Translations under genes and position numbers: made by a program
Assembly (NCBI GenBank): GCA_018653365.1
Contig: JABIAG010000003.1
Span: 1 to 64,000, forward strand
From: Candidatus Woesearchaeota archaeon
Lineage (GTDB): Archaea > Nanobdellota > Nanobdellia > Woesearchaeales > JABIAG01
DNA: 64,000 nucleotides
Direction of reading: 5' to 3'
Shown here: one piece after another, positions 51,195-61,300 of the stretch
Numbering within the stretch: the stretch's first letter is position 1
Layout: each line of letters opens with the position of its first letter
The notes under the pieces: model-generated
The model's database searches: none
Told to the model about the DNA's origin: nothing
Seen by the model: only the letters and a program-made list of their open reading frames with translations

Positions 51195-51704
51195 TCAAGC
51201 ATTACTTTCTAATTTTTTTATGTTTGTTTTTAATCGCTCGATGGTTTTTGTGTTGTCTTGTTGATTCAGCAGACTGCCACATTCAGGGCATTTGAATTCG
51301 TGTTCTGTTGCGGTGTAGAATTCCATTCTTACGCATGCTTGTGGGCACATAAAGTAGTTGCCCTCATTTTCTTCTTCTTTTTCTAATCTTTCTTTGAATT
51401 TGACTAATTTTTTGTTTTTTAGGATTTCTACGAGTTCTAGTACTCTTTTCAGTGCAGGTGTCCAGTAGCTTATGTACCACCCTTTTTCTTTATCTTTCTT
51501 TCTTCTATATGTTACCAGGCTTTCATTATGTAATCTGTATAATATATTGCGAACTGCATGTATTTCTGTTTTTGTATCGTCTGCAATTTTAAACTCAGAA
51601 ATGTCTTTTCGCGTTTTTAAATAGAAGTATATGGGTAGCGCATCTTCGCCGACTGCTTCTGCAACGACGTCAGTTATCAGTTTTTTTGTTAGGGACTTCG
51701 CCAT
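51195..51704 (-). CDS. tfe: Transcription factor E alpha (TFE)
   Basis: 169 aa. The N-terminal winged helix (about 1-90) with TEIHAVRNILYRLHNESLVT is followed by a short linker, a zinc ribbon (MCPQAC...FKCPEC) and a C-terminal helix. TFE helps open promoters with TBP/TFB and RNA polymerase. The ATG lies 35 bp inside the upstream DUF1858 gene and is preceded there by GGAGAT, a good Shine-Dalgarno, which supports this start and translational coupling. Confidence 0.95.
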   Translation of the reverse strand: MAKSLTKKLITDVVAEAVGEDALPIYFYLKTRKDISEFKIADDTKTEIHAVRNILYRLHNESLVTYRRKKDKEKGWYISYWTPALKRVLELVEILKNKKLVKFKERLEKEEENEGNYFMCPQACVRMEFYTATEHEFKCPECGSLLNQQDNTKTIERLKTNIKKLESNA

Positions 51705-51909
51705 TTATCTCCTCAATCATTTTATCGATTTGTGCATCATCCATTCCATGCATTTTACATCCTTGCTCTACACTTTCTACTTTTGCCATCATGCAACCCA
51801 TGCAATGTAGGCCATTATTTTGTAATATTTCGGTAGATTGGGGGAATTTTTCAATTAGTTCGAAGAATGACATTCCCTTATTTGCTTTGATTTTTGGTTC
51901 GTTTTCCAT
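51670..51909 (-). CDS. DUF1858-type redox disulfide domain protein
   Basis: 79 aa. MSFFELIEKFPQSTEILQNN leads to the conserved HCMGCMMAKVESVEQGC, as in the hybrid-cluster-associated disulfide/ScdA N-terminal-like domain. The paired cysteines suggest a redox-sensitive role. AGGTGAT precedes the ATG, with TATA-like CATATAAAT further upstream. Its 3' end overlaps tfe by 35 bp. Confidence 0.85.
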   Translation of the reverse strand: MENEPKIKANKGMSFFELIEKFPQSTEILQNNGLHCMGCMMAKVESVEQGCKMHGMDDAQIDKMIEEINGEVPNKKTDN

Positions 51910-52021
51910 AAGATCACCTGTATTTCCTTATTTTTATCATTTATATGTTTTACTAATTAGTTTACTGGATAGAAAGGCTTATAAAGATATCGGGTGATTC
52001 ACTACTCTTAAGAAGAAACAC

Positions 52022-52768
52022 TTAATTATTCTCAACACGCGGAGCCAATATAAATGATAGTTGTACCTTATCCACCTCTTGAAATGTTAGTTTCATTGGG
52101 TATTCTTTATCAAAAAGGAGTGTAACTCTGTCAGAAAGTTTACTCCCACCAATTATTTTTTTGAAGTATTCAATAGAGTATTTAGCTTTAACAGGATCAG
52201 TTTCATCGTTTGTTATGATTGTTTTTTTGTCTGACTCAATTTCTACTTGAGCTTTTGATAAATTTCCTTCTCCTTTTAGTATTAATTTTTTTTGTTCGCA
52301 AATTAGTGTTACTGATTCTGAAACAACTCCTATGTCTTCTATTGCTTCACTTATTACTTCTGCATCTGTTTCTATTATTACTGGGAATGCTAGTTCGGGT
52401 ACTTTTTGTTCTTTGTCTTCTAGTTCCATTACGGGTATTGAGAAGCTTCTTGTTGTTTTTGATTTTAGTATAACTGTTAACTTGTTATCCTCTCCGAATT
52501 CTAATGTTACTGCGTCTGTTGGTTTGGCTCGTCTTAGTACTTGTCTTAGGTTAGTTAGATTAATGCCAATCTCAGTCTCCTTTTTAATGTTATATTCAAC
52601 AAAACAACTAGAAAGCAGTTTAAAAACTACCATTGCTACATTAGCGGGATCCATTGCAATCATCTCGATTCCATTAGAAGTTACCTTGAATTTTGCTTCA
52701 TTAACTAGTTCTGAGATGATGCTAATACTTTCTTTTAGATATTTTGGTTCTGCTAAAGTTAATTTCAT
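52022..52768 (-). CDS. pcn: DNA polymerase sliding clamp (PCNA)
   Basis: 248 aa, two PCNA folds joined by a linker. Landmarks: ITSGIEMIAMDPANVAMVVFKL-like segment near 31-52, interdomain VMELEDKEQKVPELAF near 113-128, KAKYSIEYFKKIIGGSKL near 193-210, and the C-terminal strand YPMKLTFQEV. It forms a homo- or heterotrimer ring; only one PCNA gene is seen here. AGGGGG precedes the ATG and TTTATAAA lies about 35 bp upstream. Confidence 0.96.
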   Translation of the reverse strand: MKLTLAEPKYLKESISIISELVNEAKFKVTSNGIEMIAMDPANVAMVVFKLLSSCFVEYNIKKETEIGINLTNLRQVLRRAKPTDAVTLEFGEDNKLTVILKSKTTRSFSIPVMELEDKEQKVPELAFPVIIETDAEVISEAIEDIGVVSESVTLICEQKKLILKGEGNLSKAQVEIESDKKTIITNDETDPVKAKYSIEYFKKIIGGSKLSDRVTLLFDKEYPMKLTFQEVDKVQLSFILAPRVENN

Positions 52769-52818
52769 ATTTCCCCCTAATATAAAAAAACGATAATACT
52801 TTATAAATTTTTATAGTG

Positions 52819-54144
52819 TCAATTAAACTTAACACTTTCTCCATCATGTAACAAATGTACTTGTTTTTCTTCATATCCCATCGCTAGACATATTTCACGC
52901 ATTCCCTGCTTCATTGATTCATCTCCGTGTGCAGGAATTACATTTTTAGGTTTTACCATTAATAATAAATCTTTCAAATCCTCTTTTGCTGCGTGTCCAG
53001 ATACGTGGATATCTTTGAACATTCTTATTCCAGTTCTTTTCAACTTCTCTTCAAGTACTTTTCTTCCCTCGATTGTTAGGGGGGATGGAATCGTTTTACA
53101 TGAAAATATTACAAAGTCTTCTGAATCAAATCTGAATGGTGTTTCTCCATTGGCCATTCTTGATAGTATTGCTTTTGGTTCTCCTTGATGCCCCGTTACA
53201 ACTAAAATGTATTTTTCTTTGCCTTCTTTCATTACAGTTCTCAATTTGTTATATATCTTGCCTCTAAATCTTATTACTTCTGCATCTTTTGAAAAATCAA
53301 TAATCCCTACTTTTTCTGCAGCTTTGATATATTTGTTTAATGACCTTCCTAAAAACAATAACTTCCGACCAGTTTTTTTAGAAAACTGCACTATCGAATT
53401 AAGTCTGGCAATATGTGAAGAAAACGTTGTAATAATAATCGCTTTTTCATGAGAATAACTCCCTAACATAATATCTTTTAACATTTGTTTTGCAACACTT
53501 TCTGAGGGCATTTTTCTTTCATCCCTGGAATAGGTAGAGTCAACAATAACTGCTACAACATTCTCTAATTCTTCTAACCGTTTGAAGTTGGGTTTCTTCC
53601 CTAATGTGGGATAAAGATCAAATTTGAAATCATTTGCATATAGTACGGTTCCATATTTTGTGTGTATAGCCACCATTGCAGTTTGAGGTGTTGAATGTGT
53701 TACATTAATGAATTCTATTGTTATGTTTTCGCTAACTTTGAATGAAGAGTTGGGATGTATGCTTCTTATGTTATTGTTGATTTTTATTTTTTCATCTCGT
53801 AAGATTGTTTTGATGACTTCTGCTGTAAATGGCGTACAGACAATGTCTGCGTTAAATTCATTTGCTAAGTAAGGAATTGCTCCCACATGGTCTAAATGGG
53901 CATGGGTGGGTATTATTGCTTTTACTTGACCTTTAATGTCTTCAATATTTTTAGTGTTGGGTATTGCTTCAACCCTTTTTAGATCTTCAGGGGATACGTT
54001 AATAAGATCTTCATCTTCTGTAAACTTAATATAATTTTCTAGATGTATTCCCATGTCGCAGATTACTACTTCATCATCTACTTTTATGGCGGTCATGTTT
54101 TTCCCAACATAGTCAAATCCACTTACTGCTATAATCTGTATCAT
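52819..54144 (-). CDS. rnj: RNase J (beta-CASP ribonuclease)
   Basis: 441 aa. Metallo-beta-lactamase motif 2 HAHLDH at 81-86, followed by THSTPQTAM and the DFKFD segment. The beta-CASP insert has TTFSSHIARL, and the C-terminal motifs are VSGHAAKEDL and VIPAHGDESM. There are no KH domains, so it is aRNase J rather than aCPSF. It is a 5'-3' RNA-decay exonuclease. It overlaps the TatD gene by 4 bp. Confidence 0.95.
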   Translation of the reverse strand: MIQIIAVSGFDYVGKNMTAIKVDDEVVICDMGIHLENYIKFTEDEDLINVSPEDLKRVEAIPNTKNIEDIKGQVKAIIPTHAHLDHVGAIPYLANEFNADIVCTPFTAEVIKTILRDEKIKINNNIRSIHPNSSFKVSENITIEFINVTHSTPQTAMVAIHTKYGTVLYANDFKFDLYPTLGKKPNFKRLEELENVVAVIVDSTYSRDERKMPSESVAKQMLKDIMLGSYSHEKAIIITTFSSHIARLNSIVQFSKKTGRKLLFLGRSLNKYIKAAEKVGIIDFSKDAEVIRFRGKIYNKLRTVMKEGKEKYILVVTGHQGEPKAILSRMANGETPFRFDSEDFVIFSCKTIPSPLTIEGRKVLEEKLKRTGIRMFKDIHVSGHAAKEDLKDLLLMVKPKNVIPAHGDESMKQGMREICLAMGYEEKQVHLLHDGESVKFN

Positions 54145-54911
54145 TTAAACAACCTCATATAGTTCAAGAATATATTGTTTGCGGTTTCTTTTTCGTCAAA
54201 TCCTTTTATTTTTGCTATTTCTTTTATTGTAACTGTTATGTTTGCGGGTTCATTTGGTTCTCCCTTAATTGGGCTTAGAAATGGCCCGTCGGTTTCTGTT
54301 AGTAACTGATTAATATTAACCTCTTTCACCATGCTTTGAAAATTAGATGCACGATTAACATTTGTTGGAATAGTAAAATAATATCCTCTCAAAGCCCCCT
54401 CTTTCACTAGATTTTTGTTTCCGCAAAAGCAGTGCATTACAACCTTTTTAGCATTTTCGCGTTCAAGTATTTCTAAAACTTCTTTTTCTGCTTTTCGTGA
54501 GTGTACAATTAGTGGTTTATTAAGTTCTTTGGCTAATTTAATCATTTTAACAAATAATTTTTCTTGTTCTTTTTGATTAATATTTTCTGAACTAAAATCC
54601 AGTCCCACTTCTCCAATACCCATAATGTCCTTTTGATGTTTTTTAATGAATGCAATCTCTTCTTCAACATCACACTCCTTAAACGCTTTCCCTGATGCTT
54701 CATACTCTTTTTTCAGAGCATCTTTTGGGTAAATTCCTAAAGAACATTCAACAATTTCATATTCTTTTTTCAATTCAAGTGCTTTTCTATTTGTTTCATG
54801 ATCAATTCCAGAAGTAATAATCTTCTTAACACCGCTCTCTTTCGCTCTTATAATTGCATGATCTAAATCATTTAACAATTCTAGATGATTGTGTACGTCT
54901 ACTAGTTCCAT
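54141..54911 (-). CDS. TatD-family metal-dependent hydrolase (DNase)
   Basis: 256 aa from the ATG at 54911. That start puts VDVHNHLELL first, as in TatD, and lies about 25 bp from the TATA element near 54940. Metal ligands: HNH, Glu in GIGEVGLDF, His in LIVHSRKA, His in VVMHCFCG, and Asp in LLTETDGPFL. A nuclease of the amidohydrolase fold. It is co-transcribed with rnj. Confidence 0.93.
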   Translation of the reverse strand: MELVDVHNHLELLNDLDHAIIRAKESGVKKIITSGIDHETNRKALELKKEYEIVECSLGIYPKDALKKEYEASGKAFKECDVEEEIAFIKKHQKDIMGIGEVGLDFSSENINQKEQEKLFVKMIKLAKELNKPLIVHSRKAEKEVLEILERENAKKVVMHCFCGNKNLVKEGALRGYYFTIPTNVNRASNFQSMVKEVNINQLLTETDGPFLSPIKGEPNEPANITVTIKEIAKIKGFDEKETANNIFLNYMRLFK

Positions 54912-54976
54912 TAATCTTAGAATAACAAAAACCTTTAAAAATGTTCCTCCCATTCTTTGTTTTGGAGGTAATTATA

Positions 54977-55150
54977 ATGGTAAAAGATAGCAAATTCCTT
55001 AAAATTCGTTGTACTAAATGCAATAATGAACAAAATACTTTTGGTAAGGCCTCAACACCTGTCAAATGTTTAGTTTGTGGAGAACCCCTGGTTGATCCAA
55101 AAGGTGGTAAAGGTAAGATTAGAGCTAGAATTTTAGAGGTATTAAACTAA
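54977..55150 (+). CDS. rps27e: Ribosomal protein eS27
   Basis: 57 aa with zinc pairs CTKC and CLVC, starting VKDSKFLKIRC. The ATG at 54977 follows GGAGGTAATTATA, the strongest Shine-Dalgarno in the window; an earlier in-frame ATG at 54941 is rejected. It heads the eS27, aIF2-alpha, nop10, PAC2 operon. The eL44 gene that usually comes first elsewhere is missing here. Confidence 0.96.
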   Translation: MVKDSKFLKIRCTKCNNEQNTFGKASTPVKCLVCGEPLVDPKGGKGKIRARILEVLN

Positions 55151-55920
55151 TGTTGCTTAAGAAAAAGGGGTTTCCTGAAGAAGACATTTTAGTTTTGGTT
55201 AATGTTACTAAGGTTAATCCTAACTCTGTTTTCGTTACGCTAGATCATTATGAAGGTCGTACTGGTCTGATTCACATTTCTGAGATTAGTCCAGGTAGAA
55301 TTCGTAACATTCGTGATTACGTTGTTGAAGGAAAAAAGATTGTTTGTAAAATTTTAAGAGTTGATAAAGAAAAAGGCCATATTGATGTTAGTTTAAGAAG
55401 AGTTACTGAGATTCAGAAAAGAAATTTCTTGAATGACCTTAAACAAGAACAAAAAGCTGAAAAACTTTTACAATTTTTTGCTGAACAAAATAAACTCCCT
55501 GCAGCAGATTTAACTAATATGTTTTCTAAAATTGGAGTGGAATACAATTTTGTTTTTGATTTTTTTCGAGATGTTGTTGATAATGTGGTTAAAGTTGAAG
55601 ATACAATTAACCTCCCTATTGCTAAGAAATTAGAAGAGTTTATACGAGAAAAAATTCAACCAGAAGAAGCTATTGTTAAAGGAAAATTAAAAGTTTCTTT
55701 TTTTAATTCTGATGGCGTTTCTGAAATCAAGTCTCTTTTCAAAGAAGTTCTGGATGATCAAACAGTTGTAAGATATCTTGGAGCTGGAGCTTACTCTTTT
55801 GAGGTTAAAGACAAAGAGTTTAAAGATGCTGAAAAATTACTTAAACAAAAGTTAAATAAAGTTGAGAGCTTTGTTGAGAAAAGAAAAGGTGTTTTTTCGT
55901 TTGAAAGGATCGAAGCATGA
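55150..55920 (+). CDS. eif2a: Translation initiation factor aIF2 subunit alpha
   Basis: 256 aa. The N-terminal S1 domain has HYEGRTGLIHISEISPGRIR and GHIDVSLRRVTEIQK. A helical domain and a C-terminal alpha-beta domain (DDQTVVRYLGAGAYSFEV) follow. It forms the aIF2 heterotrimer that brings initiator tRNA. The ATG shares a base with the eS27 stop, and its TGA overlaps the nop10 ATG. Confidence 0.96.
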   Translation: MLLKKKGFPEEDILVLVNVTKVNPNSVFVTLDHYEGRTGLIHISEISPGRIRNIRDYVVEGKKIVCKILRVDKEKGHIDVSLRRVTEIQKRNFLNDLKQEQKAEKLLQFFAEQNKLPAADLTNMFSKIGVEYNFVFDFFRDVVDNVVKVEDTINLPIAKKLEEFIREKIQPEEAIVKGKLKVSFFNSDGVSEIKSLFKEVLDDQTVVRYLGAGAYSFEVKDKEFKDAEKLLKQKLNKVESFVEKRKGVFSFERIEA

Positions 55921-56069
55921 ATCATATAATGAAATGTTCAAAATGTGGCAAATACACGCTTGAAGCTTCTTGTTGTAGTAAAAAAACAGTTTCACCACGC
56001 CCTCCCAAATATTCTCCTGAAGATAAATATGCTGATTATAGAAGAAAGTATAAGGAGTTGAATGCATGA
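55917..56069 (+). CDS. nop10: H/ACA RNP protein Nop10
   Basis: 50 aa. It has the zinc-ribbon start MKCSKCGKYTLEASCC and the extended, basic linker SPRPPKYSPEDKYADYRRKY that wraps Cbf5. The start is at 55917 (ATGA overlap with aIF2-alpha); the ATG at 55929 is an alternative beginning at MKCSKCG. A component of RNA-guided pseudouridylation. It overlaps the PAC2 gene by 4 bp. Confidence 0.95.
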   Translation: MNHIMKCSKCGKYTLEASCCSKKTVSPRPPKYSPEDKYADYRRKYKELNA

Positions 56070-56815
56070 CTTGGAAAGTTATTAAAAAGCTTAAAGAAAA
56101 ACCTAAGAATAGTGTTTTGTTAGTTGGTCTTCCAGGAATTGGTAATGTGGGTAAGATTAGTGTTGATTTTTTGATTGAGGAACTGAAGGCTAAGAAACTG
56201 ATTGATTTTTTTTCTAACTCTTTTCCAAATTCTGTTTTTGTTAATGAAAAAAACTTGATTGAACTTCCTTTAATTTCTCTTTATTACAAAAAAAGGCAGA
56301 ACAAAAAAGACTTGTTATTACTTACTGGAGATATTCAACCTCCTGATGAAAAAACTTGTTATGATTTTTGTGGTATAATTAATCATCTTTCTAAAGAGCT
56401 TGATATTAAACAGGTTATTACTTTGGCAGGGATTGGGTTAAAAGAAGAGCCTAAAAAGCCTAATTTGTTTGCTACTGGTAACAATTCAAAAGTAATTCAA
56501 ACATTTTGTAAAAAGCACAAGGTTAGCAAGGATGTTTATGGTACTGTTGGTCCAATTATTGGGGTAAGTGGAGTTCTACCTGCGGTAACAAAGATCCCCT
56601 CTCTTATTTTTTTAACAGAGACTTTTGGCCATCCGTTTTATGTGGGAATTAATGGTTCTAAAGCATTGTTAGACGTTCTTAATAAGGAGTTTAGTCTTAA
56701 TGTTAAGGTTGATAAACTTCTAAAAGAAGTTAAAAGTATTGAAGAAGATTCTTTAGAAAAAACTAATAAGCTTAAAGAAGTTTCTAATAATAAAGCAGAT
56801 AATTATATTGGTTAA
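56066..56815 (+). CDS. PAC2-family proteasome assembly chaperone-like protein
   Basis: 249 aa. NSVLLVGLPGIGNVGKISVD at the N-terminus, KKDLLLLTGDIQPP in the middle and LTETFGHPFYVGINGSKALL later match the archaeal PAC2 (COG1938/2047) family. It often follows nop10 in archaea. Its exact role in archaea is not settled. The last 45 residues form a charged helix. It converges with the 452-aa surface protein gene, overlapping by 4 bp. Confidence 0.92.
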   Translation: MTWKVIKKLKEKPKNSVLLVGLPGIGNVGKISVDFLIEELKAKKLIDFFSNSFPNSVFVNEKNLIELPLISLYYKKRQNKKDLLLLTGDIQPPDEKTCYDFCGIINHLSKELDIKQVITLAGIGLKEEPKKPNLFATGNNSKVIQTFCKKHKVSKDVYGTVGPIIGVSGVLPAVTKIPSLIFLTETFGHPFYVGINGSKALLDVLNKEFSLNVKVDKLLKEVKSIEEDSLEKTNKLKEVSNNKADNYIG

Positions 56816-58170
56816 AAAAGTTCTTTTATTCTTGTTAGGAATCCTGAAAAGTATGCAATTATTAAAAATATTATTATTGCCAGCCCTCCAACTGAATAAT
56901 CGAAATGATAAATTGCTAGATTCCAAAGCCATACTGCGTTTGTTATGATCCAGCTCCAAATCTGGTTAAACATGCTGAACGTAATTATCTGTGTATATGC
57001 TGCATAGTACAGTGTTGCAATAATTACTGCAATACTTAGAGTAATTGTTAGTATCTCTTTGTACTCTTTTATTTCATACCATTCTTTGTATAATAATACT
57101 ATTAAACTAATTATCAGTATGCCTAAAATTGTGTGTGCAGGGTATTGTAAGACTAAATTGTATAGGTAAACTGTGTTGGCTGTTACAAACCCACTTGCTT
57201 TTGCAAATGCAAGCTCTATTTTAGCAAGTGTTAATAATTTGGTATAAAACACACATGCTAGTATAATTATTGCTGCTGTTATTTCAGCTATTTTCAAAAC
57301 CTTTTTTTTATTTATTTCACGTTTTTTGTAGGGTTTTTTGAGTATATGGTGGTGTACTGTTCTTCTTAATAAGTGAACATGCATTCCGATTAACATTGTT
57401 ACTGATAGGGTAGTTACTGCAAGAATAATTAATGCTAACCAGTATAAATTATCCTTGTTGCTATTGAATTGTTCTCTCTGTTTATCGTTTTCAGTACTAA
57501 ACATTAGGCTTGATGTTCCGATTGAATCGCCGTGTTTTATTATGATTCCAAATACGTATTGTCCACTTTCGATACTTTTTGGAAGATGAATTGTTTTTGT
57601 AAAAGTTTCTTTTTTGTTAACTGCTATATTCGAACTTTCTGTTAGGATTGTATTGCCTTTGAAGTCTTTTATTACATATTCGATATCAACATTGGTCAAT
57701 CCGACATCTCTTAAATCAAATAATGTTAATTCAACATTTAAATTTCCTCCTGCCTTGATCTCTTGGTTTAGTTGGAGGGTTGTACTTGCATCAAATAATA
57801 CTTTTTGTGTTTCTATTTCTACTATTAGTGGAATATTTTTTACTTGACTTTTGCTTTTGGCTAAAAAGTTTCCTACAAATATTCCTTTTTGATTTGTTGA
57901 ACCAATTGTTAGCACAACATTTTTGGTTTGCCTAGGTGTTAAAGCGAATTTGTTTTCTTGTATGTTGATTATTTCTGATAAGTGTTCTGGATAGACTTCT
58001 AAGTTTTGTTCTTTATTTGAAATGCTGGTTAATTTTACTATTCGTTCTTCTGGTTGGTCTTTTAGTAATACTTTGATTAGTATATTGTCTGTTTTAAACG
58101 ATTCTGCTGCTAATACACTAGTAGCAAAGAGGGTTATCATTAGAATGAATATTAGTATTTTTGCATTCAT
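56812..58170 (-). CDS. Polytopic surface protein with Ig-like ectodomain shared with the giant protein
   Basis: 452 aa. A signal peptide (1-21) is followed by two Ig-like domains (about 22-235), then about five membrane segments from residue 243. A His-rich cytoplasmic loop (HVHLLRRTVHHHILKK) follows the first. The second Ig-like domain (VEIETQKVLFD...IEYVIKDFKGNT) matches the giant surface protein's C-terminus (MKVATEKVLFD...ITYTIKDMDDNT). It overlaps the RHH mini-gene stop by 4 bp. Function is unknown; it may hold or sense the giant protein at the membrane. Confidence 0.75.
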   Translation of the reverse strand: MNAKILIFILMITLFATSVLAAESFKTDNILIKVLLKDQPEERIVKLTSISNKEQNLEVYPEHLSEIINIQENKFALTPRQTKNVVLTIGSTNQKGIFVGNFLAKSKSQVKNIPLIVEIETQKVLFDASTTLQLNQEIKAGGNLNVELTLFDLRDVGLTNVDIEYVIKDFKGNTILTESSNIAVNKKETFTKTIHLPKSIESGQYVFGIIIKHGDSIGTSSLMFSTENDKQREQFNSNKDNLYWLALIILAVTTLSVTMLIGMHVHLLRRTVHHHILKKPYKKREINKKKVLKIAEITAAIIILACVFYTKLLTLAKIELAFAKASGFVTANTVYLYNLVLQYPAHTILGILIISLIVLLYKEWYEIKEYKEILTITLSIAVIIATLYYAAYTQIITFSMFNQIWSWIITNAVWLWNLAIYHFDYSVGGLAIIIFLIIAYFSGFLTRIKELF

Positions 58171-58352
58171 TGTTTTCCCTCTTTTTTTGGTAACTCAACG
58201 TTTTGATGTATCCACATGACTAAAATATTTCTTATTACTGATGCTGAAGAATTTCCATATACGCCTTGTAGGCCTTCTATAATAGCTAATTGTTCTTTAT
58301 TTAGAGATGTTGGTATCTTAACAGTATCCTTTTGGTTACCTTTTGAAGCCAT
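58167..58352 (-). CDS. Ribbon-helix-helix mini-protein, 61 aa
   Basis: RHH layout: strand KDTVKIPTSL, helix 1 NKEQLAIIEGLQGV, a GNSSAS turn, and helix 2 SVIRNILVMWIHQ. It differs in sequence from the 7-kb pair but, like them, lies next to surface-protein genes. A TATA element TTTATAAA at 58379-58386 lies just past the giant gene's stop and starts transcription about 4 nt before the ATG. It is co-transcribed with the 452-aa protein gene. Probably a DNA-binding regulator. Confidence 0.75.
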   Translation of the reverse strand: MASKGNQKDTVKIPTSLNKEQLAIIEGLQGVYGNSSASVIRNILVMWIHQNVELPKKEGKQ

Positions 58353-58387
58353 TATGGAGTATCTATAGAAACTTTACTTTATAAATA

Positions 58388-61300
58388 TTATTCTTTTTTC
58401 CAGGTTTTTACTGTTCTAACGATTAAGAATAAAACTAAACTAAGAACTACTAACACTCCGATCAATTTTGAATCAATTTTTGTGTAACTTTCTTTATTCA
58501 ACAACCCGGCCATTCCTGCTGTCAGTTCTTTCCCTCCTTTAACTTTGAACATGTTGCCTGCTACTGCTACTGCTCCTTCATAGTCTGCTTGAACAGTTGC
58601 TATGTAATTTCCAGTTATTAAATTATTTGTTGAGAATTTTTTTACAAAACTTAATTCTTTGTCTACTGCCAGGGTTTCATAAGATTTCCAAACAGTGTTG
58701 TCGTCCATATCTTTAATTGTGTAAGTTATTACAACATCAACCTTTTTTGGTTTTCCCATGCTTAACAAGGTTATTTGTGTTTTTAGATCTTTTCCAGAAT
58801 CTAGTTCTTTTCTTTCTGCATCCATCTTAACATCAAATAATACTTTTTCAGTTGCAACTTTCATTACTATTGGGATGGATTTCATTATTCCCTGTGTTTC
58901 AATTAGTACGTTTCCTGTATGCACTCCTGTTTCTTTTGCTATAAAGTCTAATGTGATAGTTTCTGCTTTTCCTGGATCCAGGGTTATGCTGTTTGTTGAG
59001 CTGTGTACATTTTTTAATCCTCTGATGTCTATGCTAAGTTTTAAGACTGTATCACCTGTATTGATTATTGTTAATTCTTCTGTTTCTCCCTCTCCTTCGA
59101 TTAGATTTACTGAGATTTTACTTCGTGTTGTCTCAATCTCTTTTCTTATCTCTTTTACGTATCCAATTGGTTCTTCTAGCGTTTCAATTGATCCATCTCC
59201 GCCGCCTCCTCCTCCACCGCCTGCAGTGTTTATGATTGGGTTAACGGTATCAACACTAGTATCAATAGTTACTGTTCTTAATTCAGTAATATTCTCATTT
59301 CCTGCATCATCTTTTGCACTGGCAGAATATGTGTAATTTCCATCTGGTAGTCCGTCTGTTGCATTCAAACTTTGATTCACATACAAGTACCATTGCGTTT
59401 CATTAAACTTATTTAAGTTTGAAGCATATTGTTGGTAAACTTCTGAAGCTGAAAGAGAACGATTCCAAACTCTAACTTCATCGATTAATCCATTAACAGC
59501 ATATTGGCCACTAACAATATTAAGATCGCCAATATAAAACTCTCGTGTGCTTGTTCCAGCAGTCCAAGAATAAGTAAATGTATCTTTTGCAATGCTATCA
59601 ACATAATAAGTTGCCGTAGTCCCATCTCCGGTAAGAGTCAGCATATGCCAGTCCCCTGCACTTATTCCATGAACTCCGGGATTCCCATTTCCATTCCCTT
59701 CATAAGTATCTCCAAATCCATAAAATGTATTTCCGGTTCCATCAATTCCAATATAAAATCTCCTGTTATTTCCATCATGATGACCTACCAACTGATCTAT
59801 TGGTGAAACAACATCATATTTGACCCAGTATATGATTGTACCAACATTAGTACTGTGGTTATATCCTGTAGAAAAATAGTCTCCTCCATCAAAACTATAT
59901 GCTTGATCATATTTTCCACTCGAGCTCCAACTAGGACAACTATCCCCACTACAACTCCCATCATTCCCCTTCCCACTCATATCAACAACATAAGTATCAT
60001 TCTCACCTAAAGCTGAACGATTATCAAAGTTCATCATTAACACAAGACTATCATTAAACATTGTAAAATTAGTTCCATTCCAATTATATTTAACCTCATC
60101 CAAATTAAATTCACTAATTGAAACATTTATTTCAACAGAAGTATTAGTCGGTGAGCTTTCATTATCAAGTGTTGGGCTGACATAACTTATGGTTGGGAAA
60201 TAATCTGATAATTCAATATTTATCTGCAGGTTTGTTGATATGTTGATGCTTGAATTAGAATAGCTGCTTAAACCAGTTAGAGTTGCATTCAAACTATGGG
60301 GGGTATAATTATAAGTTCCTGTCTTGTTTTGTGTATACTCCTTAACGGTCTGTCTTACTATATTTCCCGTAACATCTGTTAAGACAGAAAACTTCTCATT
60401 ATTATTAACATCATCTACACTTACATTTACTCCTTGTTTGTTATTCCCTAAGGTATCATTCACATAAACGTCTAAGTACCATGAAACATTCAAATCCAGA
60501 ACATCATTAATGGAAGTTTCAGTTTCATCAAATGTGACATTTATGAAATTCAGCCAGGAACCTGCATCCGTGTCTGTACCAGTATAAATATCTAAATGAT
60601 TTGTACAGTTTAATACTGTATTTATGAATGTTGCAGTTATTACATCCTTATTTGCCTGCAGGGCATAATTTGTTCCACCATCTTTTGTTATTGTGAATGT
60701 TGAATCTGATATTGTATTGTTAAGTGAATCGTCATATAGATAAATTCCCTTCAGGGCATATCCATAAAGATTAACTGATGCATTTGATATGACGTTATTT
60801 GAGCTTAAATAGAGATAAATCCCATTTGTTCCTGAATCATATTCAGTATCACTTATATTGATTATTGTTGAAGTTATTACATTATTATTGGATCCTCTTA
60901 AGTAAACTCCGTGTGTATTGTAACCTGCCCCCTGGCCTGAAGAAAGATTATTGCCTGTTAGATTGTTGTTTGGGCTGTCATAGAGATAAATTCCTATAGC
61001 AGAAGTTCCGTTATACTCAATATTGTTATGTTCTAAAATGTTATTTGAACTGGTATCAAGGAATGTACCATGTCCATATGTTGAATCTGTGATGATTCTG
61101 TTTGAACTGAGGTTATTATTATTTGAATTCGGATATAACCAAATTCCATAACCTGTAGATGAATTTATGAAATTATTGTTGATTGTTGAATTTGTTGTGT
61201 GAAATAAACTTATCCCGTCATCTGTAATATTTGAATTCTGAACTGTAATATTATTACTCCAGGCAAATATGATTTGTCCATACTGAGCTAAATTAATTCC

